From Candidatus Methanomethylophilaceae archaeon (GTDB lineage Archaea; Thermoplasmatota; Thermoplasmata; Methanomassiliicoccales; Methanomethylophilaceae), in NCBI GenBank assembly GCA_017524805.1, contig JAFXUX010000030.1, positions 37,984-101,983 on the forward strand: a stretch of 64,000 nucleotides of DNA, written 5' to 3'. The translations under genes and the position numbers were made by a program. The notes beneath the pieces are model-generated. The model did not search any database. It saw only the letters and a list, made by a program, of their open reading frames with translations, and was not told where the DNA came from. Each line of letters opens with the position of its first letter. The stretch's first letter is position 1. Shown here piece by piece: positions 52,762 to 59,921 of the stretch.

Positions 52762-53181
52762 GGTTGAGATTATGGTGGCGAAAATGTTCCCGATATACAT
52801 CAGACCGTAGATTATGGCTACCGGTATCGCCAAAATGATGTTGAGAATCGGCAATTTCGACGTTATTATCAGGACGAACAGCGCGAAGATCAGCAACCCG
52901 ACTATGAGCAGGAAATAACCGCTGCGCGACGTATGGTCCTTGTAGATCAGCCCCAGTCCAAGCAATCCGAACAGACCCGGGATGATTGCGAGTATTGCCG
53001 CCAACGTCCCATCCGGGCTCTTCTTGCCTGCGCTGCCGCCGCCGGTATTGCCGCCGGTACCGCCGCTGCTCTTCTTGCCGGAGACCTCTGGCTCGGCCGG
53101 GATTTTCTTGTAACATTTCGGGCAGGTCAGAGAATTGGTGGGCACCAGCTCCCCGCAATATGGGCAATACCTGTCAGCCAT
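52718..53181 (-). CDS. Zinc-ribbon membrane protein, probable single-base frameshift at 3' end
   Basis: Starts MADRYCPYCGELVPTNSLTC; the CPYC and CPKC pairs form one zinc ribbon, followed by a Gly/Ser linker (SSGGTGGNTGGGSAGKK) and about three spans from residue 58 to 140. Beyond SAIKIF the frame has no stop and runs over the antisense strand of the gene at 52177. One extra base near 52765-52800 would end it in the frame LSDQDIPIGTSQLP with TAA at 52718-52720. Given as frameshifted. Function unknown; the plan matches the other zinc-ribbon membrane proteins here. Confidence 0.6.
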
Positions 53182-53299
53182 GCTATCACATCCGATTCCC
53201 GCATGCTGGATGCGGACGATATCGATATGGAGGATACGACTTAAAAATATCTGAACCGCGCTGCCGCATCGGCTTGGGAGATGGGCTTCCAAGCACAAT

Positions 53300-53926
53300 T
53301 CAGGGGCGGTAATCCCCGTCGGCGAACATCTTCACCATCAGCCAGGAAGCGGCGCGGGCGTCGGAAAGCGCCCTGTGGTCCTGCTTCCCTTCGATTCCCG
53401 CGGGATCGCCTTCGGTTATGGTCCCGTATGCGTAATCCAGCTTCGGATACTGGTATCCGCCGCCGCTGAATTTGCTGGGAATCTTGCACACCTCGGCCGC
53501 CGCCTTCATGATATCGGCGCACTCGTTGAACCAGCCTCTCATCCCCCATGGCTCCTGATACAGGAATTTGCCTAAGTCGTACTGCTTGTTGTACGTGGTG
53601 ACGTCCTTGCCTTTGAGGATGCGCCTGACCTCGTCTATGACTTGTAGCGCTGGTTTCTTCGCGAACGCTATGTCCTCTATGGTCAGATCCGAATTGCTGA
53701 ATATCCAGGCGCCGGTGAGATAATCATCCCACTCTTCGACGTCATATCCGAGAACTGACGAATAGCAATCCTCCACTGTCCCCCTTCTCAAGCTCACTTT
53801 GCATATGCCAACATCCAATACCAGATCTTTTGGAGCGCCTTCCAAGCCGGTGGTCTCCGTATCCAAAACGTAGATCACATCCGGAGGAATGCTGTCGAGA
53901 GTGAAATAGGGGCTCATGGTAGCCAT
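53300..53926 (-). CDS. DEDD 3'-5' exonuclease (DnaQ-like)
   Basis: A 208-residue nuclease of the DnaQ/RNase T fold. Catalytic motifs are intact: YVLDTETTGLEG (Exo I), TYNKQYDLGKFL (Exo II) and DHRALSDARAASWL (Exo III, DEDDh). The ATG at 53926 lies about 22 bp after a TATA box GGATATACATC, so the message may be leaderless; an ATG nine bases on is also possible. It runs toward the zinc-ribbon gene and appears related to the degenerate copy at 52177. Confidence 0.9.
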   Translation of the reverse strand: MATMSPYFTLDSIPPDVIYVLDTETTGLEGAPKDLVLDVGICKVSLRRGTVEDCYSSVLGYDVEEWDDYLTGAWIFSNSDLTIEDIAFAKKPALQVIDEVRRILKGKDVTTYNKQYDLGKFLYQEPWGMRGWFNECADIMKAAAEVCKIPSKFSGGGYQYPKLDYAYGTITEGDPAGIEGKQDHRALSDARAASWLMVKMFADGDYRP

Positions 53927-54205
53927 AATAGGGTATGATGTATATCCACATTAGCGAAGGCAAAGGTGAAATCTGATGGAATGATATTTTTTCCGCCTGG
54001 GTAAAACGGAATTGGAACCCATCCGCTGTGTTTCAATCGCATCGTCTCAACGGTCAAGAATATGTTTCTAATATGATGGCAACCACAGACGAGGTCTGGG
54101 GGATATTCTACGGTAACTGATGGATAAAGGAATCATAATATCCATAGTTGACATCGAATGTTAAGCGTCATAATACTCTTTTATACCGAGGGTGAAACAT
54201 CTCTT

Positions 54206-54373
54206 ATGAAAGAAATCGAGAAAACGCAGAATCTTAGAGATGATATGCATATCCGAAAGATTGGAAACGTTTTAACCTCCGATCACCATCTGCCCGATGC
54301 GAATATACGTGAATACCGGGAGTTTTTTCTGGCGAATGATTCCCTGCAGTATGTCCGACACAGTCCGTCATAA
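54206..54373 (+). CDS. Small acidic protein of unknown function
   Basis: A 55-residue frame from MKEIEKTQNLRDDMHIRKIG to TAA, ending 12 bases before sfsA. A TATA box TTTTATACC (about 54179-54187) lies about 24 bp before the ATG, which supports this start. No family is recognised. The sequence from 53927 to 54205 is AT-rich and otherwise shows only the exonuclease promoter and a 15-codon frame at 54074. Confidence 0.45.
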   Translation: MKEIEKTQNLRDDMHIRKIGNVLTSDHHLPDANIREYREFFLANDSLQYVRHSPS

Positions 54374-54385
54374 AAGTGGGAGCAA

Positions 54386-55092
54386 ATGCACTACGGCCGC
54401 ATAATCACAGGCATCTTCAGAAACAGGCCCAACCGGTTCATAGCGATCTGCGAGATAGATGGCAAGGTCGAGAAATGCCATGTCAAGAACACCGGCAGAT
54501 GCAAAGAGATCCTAGTAGAGGGGACCACCGTCATTTTGGAAAAGTCGGCGAACGCATCCAGGAAGACAGCGTACGATTTGGTCGCGGCATACAAAGGGGA
54601 CCTGCTCATAAACATCGACTCGCAAGCCCCGAACAAAGTCTTCCAGGAATTCATCCGCCCATCAGGATTGTTCGGCGAGAACCCGAAAATATTCCCGGAA
54701 CGCTTCCGCGGGGATTCGAGGTTCGATTTCTACGTTGAATCCGGAGGCAGAAAAATCTTCGTCGAAGTGAAAGGAGTTACGCTGGAGAACGATGGCGTCT
54801 GCATGTTCCCGGACGCTCCCACGGAAAGGGGCGTAAAACATCTGAGAGGCCTCAGAAAATGCGTCGAGGATGGGTACGAAGCATATCTTGTGCTTGTAGT
54901 ACAGATGGGCGGGATGAAGGAATTCGTCCCCAACTACGCAACCCACAGGGAATTCGGGGAGGAGATGGAAAAGGCTGAGAGAAGCGGCGTAAAAGTATTG
55001 GTGTGCGGATGCGACGTCGGCGAGGACAGCATATCCATCGCCGGCGCCGGCATCCCCCACAGTTATTCGTCACGAATCCAGAGCCTCTCTGA
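54386..55092 (+). CDS. sfsA: SfsA-like DNA/RNA-binding nuclease, probable single-base frameshift at 3' end
   Basis: SfsA family (sugar fermentation stimulation protein). The OB-type N-terminus MHYGRIITGIFRNRPNRFIA is followed by the nuclease-like core with SRFDFYVESGGRKIFVEVKG (DFYV, EVKG as in restriction-endonuclease-fold proteins) and FPDAPTERGVKHLRGL. The protein should end at about AGAGIP plus a few residues. The frame has no stop there and continues to 55420 antisense to the next gene. Adding one C to the five-base run at 55054-55058 gives GAGIPPQLFVTNPEPL and TGA at 55090-55092 (235 residues), the usual SfsA length. Convergent overlap with the next gene would then be about 20 bp. Confidence 0.75.
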
Positions 55093-56005
55093 TGCGTCTC
55101 TGGGTCTCCTCGGCGGGACAGGTGGTATTCACCATCAGGACTGTGCAATGCGACAGATATCTTCTGAAGAACTCGGTGCGCATCTTCACCCTCCTCGGAT
55201 CCCTGACAAGCTGATGCGGGTTGCAGAAATCGTTGGACGACAGATAATCCAGGGCTTCCCCCACCCCCATTTTCCTTATGATGGTCGGATCGCTGGCATC
55301 TCTCTTGAGAAGGAGGACATATCTCATGGATGTCCTGTCGATGACCGATCCTTCCCCGGCAACCCACCTGACGTTTCCGATTCCGCGGCCTTTGTTGTCG
55401 AACTCGACGCAGCTGACTAGCGGCTTGTACTCCTCCCAGACGTCTCCGATGTCGGCGTCGATGTAGCAATTCTTCTCGGATCCGGTTGCCGTGGGACGCC
55501 CGCTGCCGAACTCCACGAAATACCAGTCGTCGGTGATGAGGTAGGTGTTCTCCTTCCTCAGAAGCCCCCATGACTGTGTGGTCTTTCCCGTTTTGGATGG
55601 GGCTATTAGCGTCACGCCGACCCCGTCGATATCGAGGGCAGCCCCGTGGACGGCGAATATGCCCTGCTCCTCCAGGATGTTCCCGGCCAAACCGAGCGCG
55701 ATGCTCTTGACCCATCCATAATAGTCGAAATTGAAGAGGAAAGCGACGGAGTTCACGTAATCGTATTCGACATGGAGATCCGTCTCCGGATCTGATAAGC
55801 AAAAAATTCTGGCGTGCGCGCGGACGCGGTCGGACATGTGGTAGAAATTATCCGTCCACATCTCGATGTATTTCTTATTTGGAGTGAAAAGCTCCACACA
55901 GATGCCGTTTATGTCCGCTTTTGAGCTGTAACAGTTTGTTTTCAGGGCTTTCTTGCGCAGCTCCGAAGAGCGGTCGGGATCGATGATCTTCACTACGTAT
56001 GCCAT
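55070..56005 (-). CDS. HprK/PEP carboxykinase-like kinase
   Basis: A 311-residue protein. The second half holds the P-loop LIAPSKTGKTTQSWGLL and the following ITDDWYFVEF, the HPr kinase/phosphorylase-like layout (P-loop then DD). The N-terminal half is not clearly homologous; it contains a conserved-looking region around HGAALDIDG. No HPr or PTS gene is visible, as expected for an archaeon, so the target may be another protein or a small molecule. Starts MAYVVKIIDPDRSSEL. Confidence 0.65.
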   Translation of the reverse strand: MAYVVKIIDPDRSSELRKKALKTNCYSSKADINGICVELFTPNKKYIEMWTDNFYHMSDRVRAHARIFCLSDPETDLHVEYDYVNSVAFLFNFDYYGWVKSIALGLAGNILEEQGIFAVHGAALDIDGVGVTLIAPSKTGKTTQSWGLLRKENTYLITDDWYFVEFGSGRPTATGSEKNCYIDADIGDVWEEYKPLVSCVEFDNKGRGIGNVRWVAGEGSVIDRTSMRYVLLLKRDASDPTIIRKMGVGEALDYLSSNDFCNPHQLVRDPRRVKMRTEFFRRYLSHCTVLMVNTTCPAEETQRRIREALDS

Positions 56006-56033
56006 TGTAACGTGCGAGAAACGCGACTTTGAT

Positions 56034-56408
56034 TCAAATAGTCTGCCCGGAATCCTGCGGGTTTTCCGATGAATCGGGAACGATAACCTTCGCCATCTGA
56101 TGCTCCACCCCCCATTTCGAAAGCTCGATCAGTATCGGCTCTATCGATTTCCCCTTCTCCGTGATGGCATATGTGACCTTCAGTTTCCCCGAGGAGGACA
56201 CCAACCGCTCTATCATCCCATCGGATTCCAGTTCCTTCAACTGCTTGGACAGCATCCTGGACGTTATGCCTCCTATCATCCTCTGCAGCTCGGAGAACCT
56301 CATCGCCCCGTTTCTGGACAGCATGCACAGAATGGTTGGCTTCCATCTCCCTTCGATGACGGACATGGCGGCGTTGACCGGGCAATACTCGGGGGCCTTG
56401 TCGTTCAT
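56034..56408 (-). CDS. HxlR-family winged-helix regulator
   Basis: A 124-residue MarR-like winged helix of the HxlR type. The N-terminal Cys9 in PEYCPVNAAMSVIEGRWKPTIL is the residue that senses electrophiles or redox in characterised members. Recognition helix region: FSELQRMIGGITSRMLSKQLKELE. It diverges from the flavodoxin gene and probably controls it and itself from the shared AT-rich gap. Confidence 0.9.
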   Translation of the reverse strand: MNDKAPEYCPVNAAMSVIEGRWKPTILCMLSRNGAMRFSELQRMIGGITSRMLSKQLKELESDGMIERLVSSSGKLKVTYAITEKGKSIEPILIELSKWGVEHQMAKVIVPDSSENPQDSGQTI

Positions 56409-56532
56409 AGCTAAGTATCATGCATGATATTAAATAACATTTTGCGACCGATTTTATATTATTGACACAATTAGGAGATTAAGGAAGGGGTGCGCAACCG
56501 ATGCGCGTCATCCTGCGCAAAGAAGGGATACG

Positions 56533-56937
56533 ATGGTAAAGACGGCGGTATTATACGCCTCGGGTTTCACTAAGAACACCGAAAAGATAGCCAAATACAT
56601 AGCCAAAAATTCTGACGGCGACAGCTACGATCTCAAAGACATCACCGAGATAGATCTCAGCATATATCAGACGGTGGTCTTCGGGACTGGGATCCACGCC
56701 GGAAAGCCCTACAAACAGGTCGTCGAATTCATCGGCAAGAACAAGGGCCAGCTCAACGGCAAGGATGTCAAACTTTTCATATGCTGCATGTACAACGGCG
56801 ACAAAGGAAGCAAGCAATGCTCGGCAGTATCCAAATCGCTGGGCATACCTGATGCGGTTTTCTTCAACAAGAAAGAGCCGGAGATGAACGAAAAAGGAAT
56901 GCCGAAATCGGTGGACGAATTTATTGAGAGACTATGA
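56533..56937 (+). CDS. Flavodoxin-domain protein
   Basis: A 134-residue protein with the flavodoxin FMN-phosphate loop YASGFTKNTEKIAKYIAK near residues 8-25, and TVVFGTGIHAGKPYKQ and LFICCMYNGDKGSKQ for the later flavin contacts. Resembles menaquinone-dependent protoporphyrinogen dehydrogenase-type flavodoxins. Divergent from HxlR, with an ATGA overlap into the next gene. Confidence 0.85.
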   Translation: MVKTAVLYASGFTKNTEKIAKYIAKNSDGDSYDLKDITEIDLSIYQTVVFGTGIHAGKPYKQVVEFIGKNKGQLNGKDVKLFICCMYNGDKGSKQCSAVSKSLGIPDAVFFNKKEPEMNEKGMPKSVDEFIERL

Positions 56938-57209
56938 ACCAAACTACGTTGCTGATAATCCTGGCGGTTTATGCCGTGATAAACATCGTTTCGTTTGCGA
57001 TGTATGTATCGGACAAACACAAAGCCAAAACCGGGGAATGGAGAACCAAAGAATCGGTCCTGCTGGGATGGGCGCTGATCGGACCGTTCGGCGCGGCGGC
57101 GGGGATGAATGTCGCCAGGCACAAGACCAAAAAGACGAAGTTCAAGTTGGTCTACGTTTTCCTGCTGATCCATTTGGTCATCATAGCCTACCTCCTGACA
57201 AAACTCTGA
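56934..57209 (+). CDS. DUF1294 family membrane protein
   Basis: A 91-residue protein with three hydrophobic segments. The DUF1294 core KHKAKTGEWRTKESVLLGWALIG...GAAAGMNVARHKTKKTKF is present. Function unknown. It is coupled to the flavodoxin gene by overlap. Confidence 0.85.
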   Translation: MNQTTLLIILAVYAVINIVSFAMYVSDKHKAKTGEWRTKESVLLGWALIGPFGAAAGMNVARHKTKKTKFKLVYVFLLIHLVIIAYLLTKL

Positions 57210-57293
57210 GGCGAGACTCCCTGAAATCTCGCCGAAGACCTCTCTCCGGTTTCGATTCCGATTGGGCTGAGAGTTCGATCGCAAGATGATGGC

Positions 57294-58088
57294 ATGCGCG
57301 CGGCGTTGTATGCGAGGGTCTCGACGGAGGACCAAGCAAAGGAAGGCTTCTCTCTGGATGCCCAGATAAAAAGGATGGAAGCCTACTGCAGAGTCCGCGG
57401 ATGGGAAGTCGCCGGGATATACAGGGACGAGGGGCATTCCGGACGCACCGTCGATCGTCCGGAGTATTCCCGCATGATGGCGGAATCCGATTCATGGGAC
57501 CTCTTATTGGTCCTGAAAATGGATCGTATCCACAGAAACAGCGTAAATTTCGCGCTGATGATGGACGACCTCCGCTCCAAGGGAAAAGAATTCAACTCGA
57601 TGCAGGACAAATTCGATACCACCACCGCTATGGGGAGATTCGTCATGGACATCATGCAGCGCATCGCCCAGCTAGAGAGCGAGCAGATCGGCGAGAGAGT
57701 CAAATTGGGCATGACTTATAAGGCGAAAAGCGGGAAAGGCCACCTTGGATCTGCCCACCCCTACGGATATGCGTTCGAGGGCGGGGAGATGATAGTTGTT
57801 CCGGAGGAGGCGGAAGCGGTCCGCATGATGTTCGAGATGAGGATACGCGGCTCAACTCTGAAAGATATCGCCGATTTCCTGTCCAGCAGCGGCATACCCA
57901 CAAAAAAAGGCGGCAGATGGAAACCCCAAACTGTGGCTAACATCTTAAAAAACCCCATCTACGCCGGATACTCGGTTTGGAACGGGATAATCAAGCACGG
58001 AGATCACGAGGCCATCGTCAGCTCAGAGAAGTTCGAGGCCGTCAACGGCGCGATAGAGGCGGTGCGATGCGCGCGGCCCTATATGTAA
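57294..58088 (+). CDS. Serine recombinase, short form (first of overlapping pair)
   Basis: A 264-residue site-specific recombinase. The resolvase catalytic domain has the nucleophile in YARVSTEDQAKEGFSLDAQ, the RVS motif, and the EGHSGRTVDRPEYSRMM and KMDRIHRNSVNFALMM blocks. The recombinase domain (KGHLGSAHPYGYAFEGGEMI to ILKNPIYAGYSVWNG) follows. It ends soon after that, lacking the zinc-ribbon and coiled-coil tail of large serine recombinases. Its 3' end overlaps the second copy by 22 bp. Confidence 0.85.
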   Translation: MRAALYARVSTEDQAKEGFSLDAQIKRMEAYCRVRGWEVAGIYRDEGHSGRTVDRPEYSRMMAESDSWDLLLVLKMDRIHRNSVNFALMMDDLRSKGKEFNSMQDKFDTTTAMGRFVMDIMQRIAQLESEQIGERVKLGMTYKAKSGKGHLGSAHPYGYAFEGGEMIVVPEEAEAVRMMFEMRIRGSTLKDIADFLSSSGIPTKKGGRWKPQTVANILKNPIYAGYSVWNGIIKHGDHEAIVSSEKFEAVNGAIEAVRCARPYM

Positions 58089-58909
58089 GAGTTTCCACCG
58101 AAGAGCAGGCGGCCGAGGGATATTCTTTGGAAGCGCAGAAATCTCTTCTCGAAGACTATTGCATCGCAGAAGGATGGGACGTGGCTGCGGTCTATGAGGA
58201 CGACGGATATTCGGGTAGAAGCTCCAAACGTCCGGCTTACCGCAGGATGATGGCGGAATACGAGAATTGGGACGTCATCCTCGTAATAAAAATGGATCGT
58301 ATCCACAGGAACAGCAGGAATTTCATGCTGATGATGGAGAATCTCGACAAGAATGGGAAGAAATTCGTGTCATCCTCAGAATCGCTGGACACCACCAACG
58401 CGCTCGGCAGATTCGTAGTCGACATGATACAGCGCATAGCCCAGCTTGAGAGCGAGCAGATAGGCGAGAGAACTTACATGGGGATGCGCGAGAAAGCGGA
58501 ATCGCTGGAGACCTCGGATTCCAAAAAGAAAACGATGGGATTCACGCCGCCATTCGGCTATGCCATAGAAAAGGGCGCTCTGGCAGCGGTGCCGGAAGAG
58601 CTGGCGATAGCGGATCGCATATTCTCCGAGTACATGGCCGGCTCCACGGTGGATTCCATTTGCTATGAGCTCAATGGATTGGGAATGCTGACTAGAAAAG
58701 GCAATCCATGGAACAAATACAATCTGCGCAACGTGCTCCACAACCCGGTATACGCAGGTTTCATGCGCTGGGAGGAGCTTTTCATAAGGCATACTGCGGA
58801 CACCATCCTTACCCCTGACGAATTCAACGATCTCCAGATCAGGATGGCCGCAAAAGACCGCAATAAGCGTACCCCTGCCAACGCCATCCCGGAATGCTGC
58901 TACAGATGA
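58067..58909 (+). CDS. Serine recombinase, short form (second of overlapping pair)
   Basis: A 280-residue paralogue starting inside the 3' end of the first. The catalytic blocks are YVRVSTEEQAAEGYSLEAQ, DGYSGRSSKRPAYRRMM and KMDRIHRNSRNFMLMM; the recombinase domain runs from TPPFGYAIEKG to VLHNPVYAGFMRWEE. Like the first it stops just after the recombinase domain, at TGA 58907-58909. The overlap implies both are made together and may act as a heterodimer. No attachment sites or cargo could be recognised by eye. Confidence 0.85.
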   Translation: MRAALYVRVSTEEQAAEGYSLEAQKSLLEDYCIAEGWDVAAVYEDDGYSGRSSKRPAYRRMMAEYENWDVILVIKMDRIHRNSRNFMLMMENLDKNGKKFVSSSESLDTTNALGRFVVDMIQRIAQLESEQIGERTYMGMREKAESLETSDSKKKTMGFTPPFGYAIEKGALAAVPEELAIADRIFSEYMAGSTVDSICYELNGLGMLTRKGNPWNKYNLRNVLHNPVYAGFMRWEELFIRHTADTILTPDEFNDLQIRMAAKDRNKRTPANAIPECCYR

Positions 58910-58974
58910 ACTAAACATTTGTTGAGCTTTCAATACAATATTATAACTAAAGCATGATTCGGGCTAAGATAACT

Positions 58975-59070
58975 ATGAAACTCGAACAGAAGAAAAAGGT
59001 TCTGGCTTTCGCCATGGTAGGCATCATGATCGTCGTCGCGCTCACTGCCGCTGTCGCGGTGCTCGTCTGA
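58975..59070 (+). CDS. 31-residue single-span peptide
   Basis: A short frame from MKLEQKKKVLAFAMVGIM to the TGA that overlaps the ATG of the dehydrogenase (TGATG). It has a lysine-rich start and one hydrophobic helix (about residues 9-31). A TATA element TATTATAA near 58938-58946 lies about 30 bp upstream. The tight coupling suggests a real product or a leader peptide. Confidence 0.4.
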   Translation: MKLEQKKKVLAFAMVGIMIVVALTAAVAVLV

Positions 59071-59921
59071 TGGCGAAGGTTGCGGCAGTTACCGGCGCAT
59101 CTTCCGGGATCGGCGCCGAGTTCTGCCGCGCACTGGATGCCGAAGATCTCGATGAGATTTGGATGATATCCAGACGCGCGGATGCCATGGAGGGGATTGC
59201 CTCCGGCATCCGCACGAAATGCCGCATAATCCCGATCGATCTTTCCGATGAAAACGGAAGGGACAGGTTGGCAACCATAATCCAAACAGAAAAACCCGAC
59301 ATTCGCTATGCGATCGGATGCGCCGGCCTCGGACGCTTCGGGGACAGTTTCTCGATCCCCAAAGAGCAGACGCGTTCCATGATCGAGGTGAACATCTCCT
59401 CTACGGTGGAATTCGTATCCATGTGCATCCCGTTCATGGGCAGAGGGTCGCATATTATAGTCCTGTGCTCCGAAGCCGCATACGTCGCCGCCTACAGGCT
59501 GGGCGTATACGCAGCATCCAAAGCTTTCGTGAGGAGCTATCTGGATTCTTTGAGGTACGAGGTCGAGAATAAGGGGATATCGGTTCTAGAGGTATCCCCG
59601 GGATGGGTAGACACGCCGTTCATAGACGGCGCCAGATCGAGCTTCGACGCTCCGCCCAAAGTGTTCGGCGGCACCGTCACCAAAGAGGCGGTCGTGAAGA
59701 AGGCGATGGAAGATTGCGCCTCCGGCAGAAAAAGATCCGTATGCGGATTCGCCACCCGCACGATAATATCTCTAGCCACCCACTTTCCCCGTTTCTCCTC
59801 TTATTACTGGCGCAGGCTCTGGAAGCGATGGGATAGGTTTGCCCCCTCGATTGGGGGCAGGAATGAAGCGAGCCGAGTTAACTCATATCCACCTCTTCGA
59901 ACTGGCTGTTGTATAGCCTGA
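59070..59921 (+). CDS. Short-chain dehydrogenase/reductase
   Basis: An SDR with the cofactor motif TGASSGIGAEF near the start, the active-site region SEAAYVAAYRLGVYAASKAF (YxxxK), and PGWVDTPF. The C-terminus THFPRFSSYYWRRLWKRWDR is an amphipathic/basic tail typical of fatty-acid or membrane-acting SDRs. As written it runs 44 bp into the convergent ABC gene, through a G/C hairpin (59841-59858). The last 25 residues may therefore not be natural. Preceded by a 31-residue peptide gene. Confidence 0.88.
   Translation: MAKVAAVTGASSGIGAEFCRALDAEDLDEIWMISRRADAMEGIASGIRTKCRIIPIDLSDENGRDRLATIIQTEKPDIRYAIGCAGLGRFGDSFSIPKEQTRSMIEVNISSTVEFVSMCIPFMGRGSHIIVLCSEAAYVAAYRLGVYAASKAFVRSYLDSLRYEVENKGISVLEVSPGWVDTPFIDGARSSFDAPPKVFGGTVTKEAVVKKAMEDCASGRKRSVCGFATRTIISLATHFPRFSSYYWRRLWKRWDRFAPSIGGRNEASRVNSYPPLRTGCCIA
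59841..59858. terminator. G/C hairpin at the convergent SDR/ABC junction
   Basis: GCCCCC and GGGGGC (59841-59846, 59853-59858) with a six-base loop. It lies within the 3' end of the SDR frame and just past the ABC stop, so it can end both transcripts. Confidence 0.5.

Noticed and set aside
57294..58909. Complete integrative element bounded by attachment sites
   Set aside because: No tRNA gene, direct repeats or phage/plasmid genes could be seen around the recombinase pair.
59878..59921. Functional overlap of the dehydrogenase with the ABC gene
   Set aside because: Only 44 bp and crossing a terminator hairpin; more likely an incidental late stop than a meaningful overlap.
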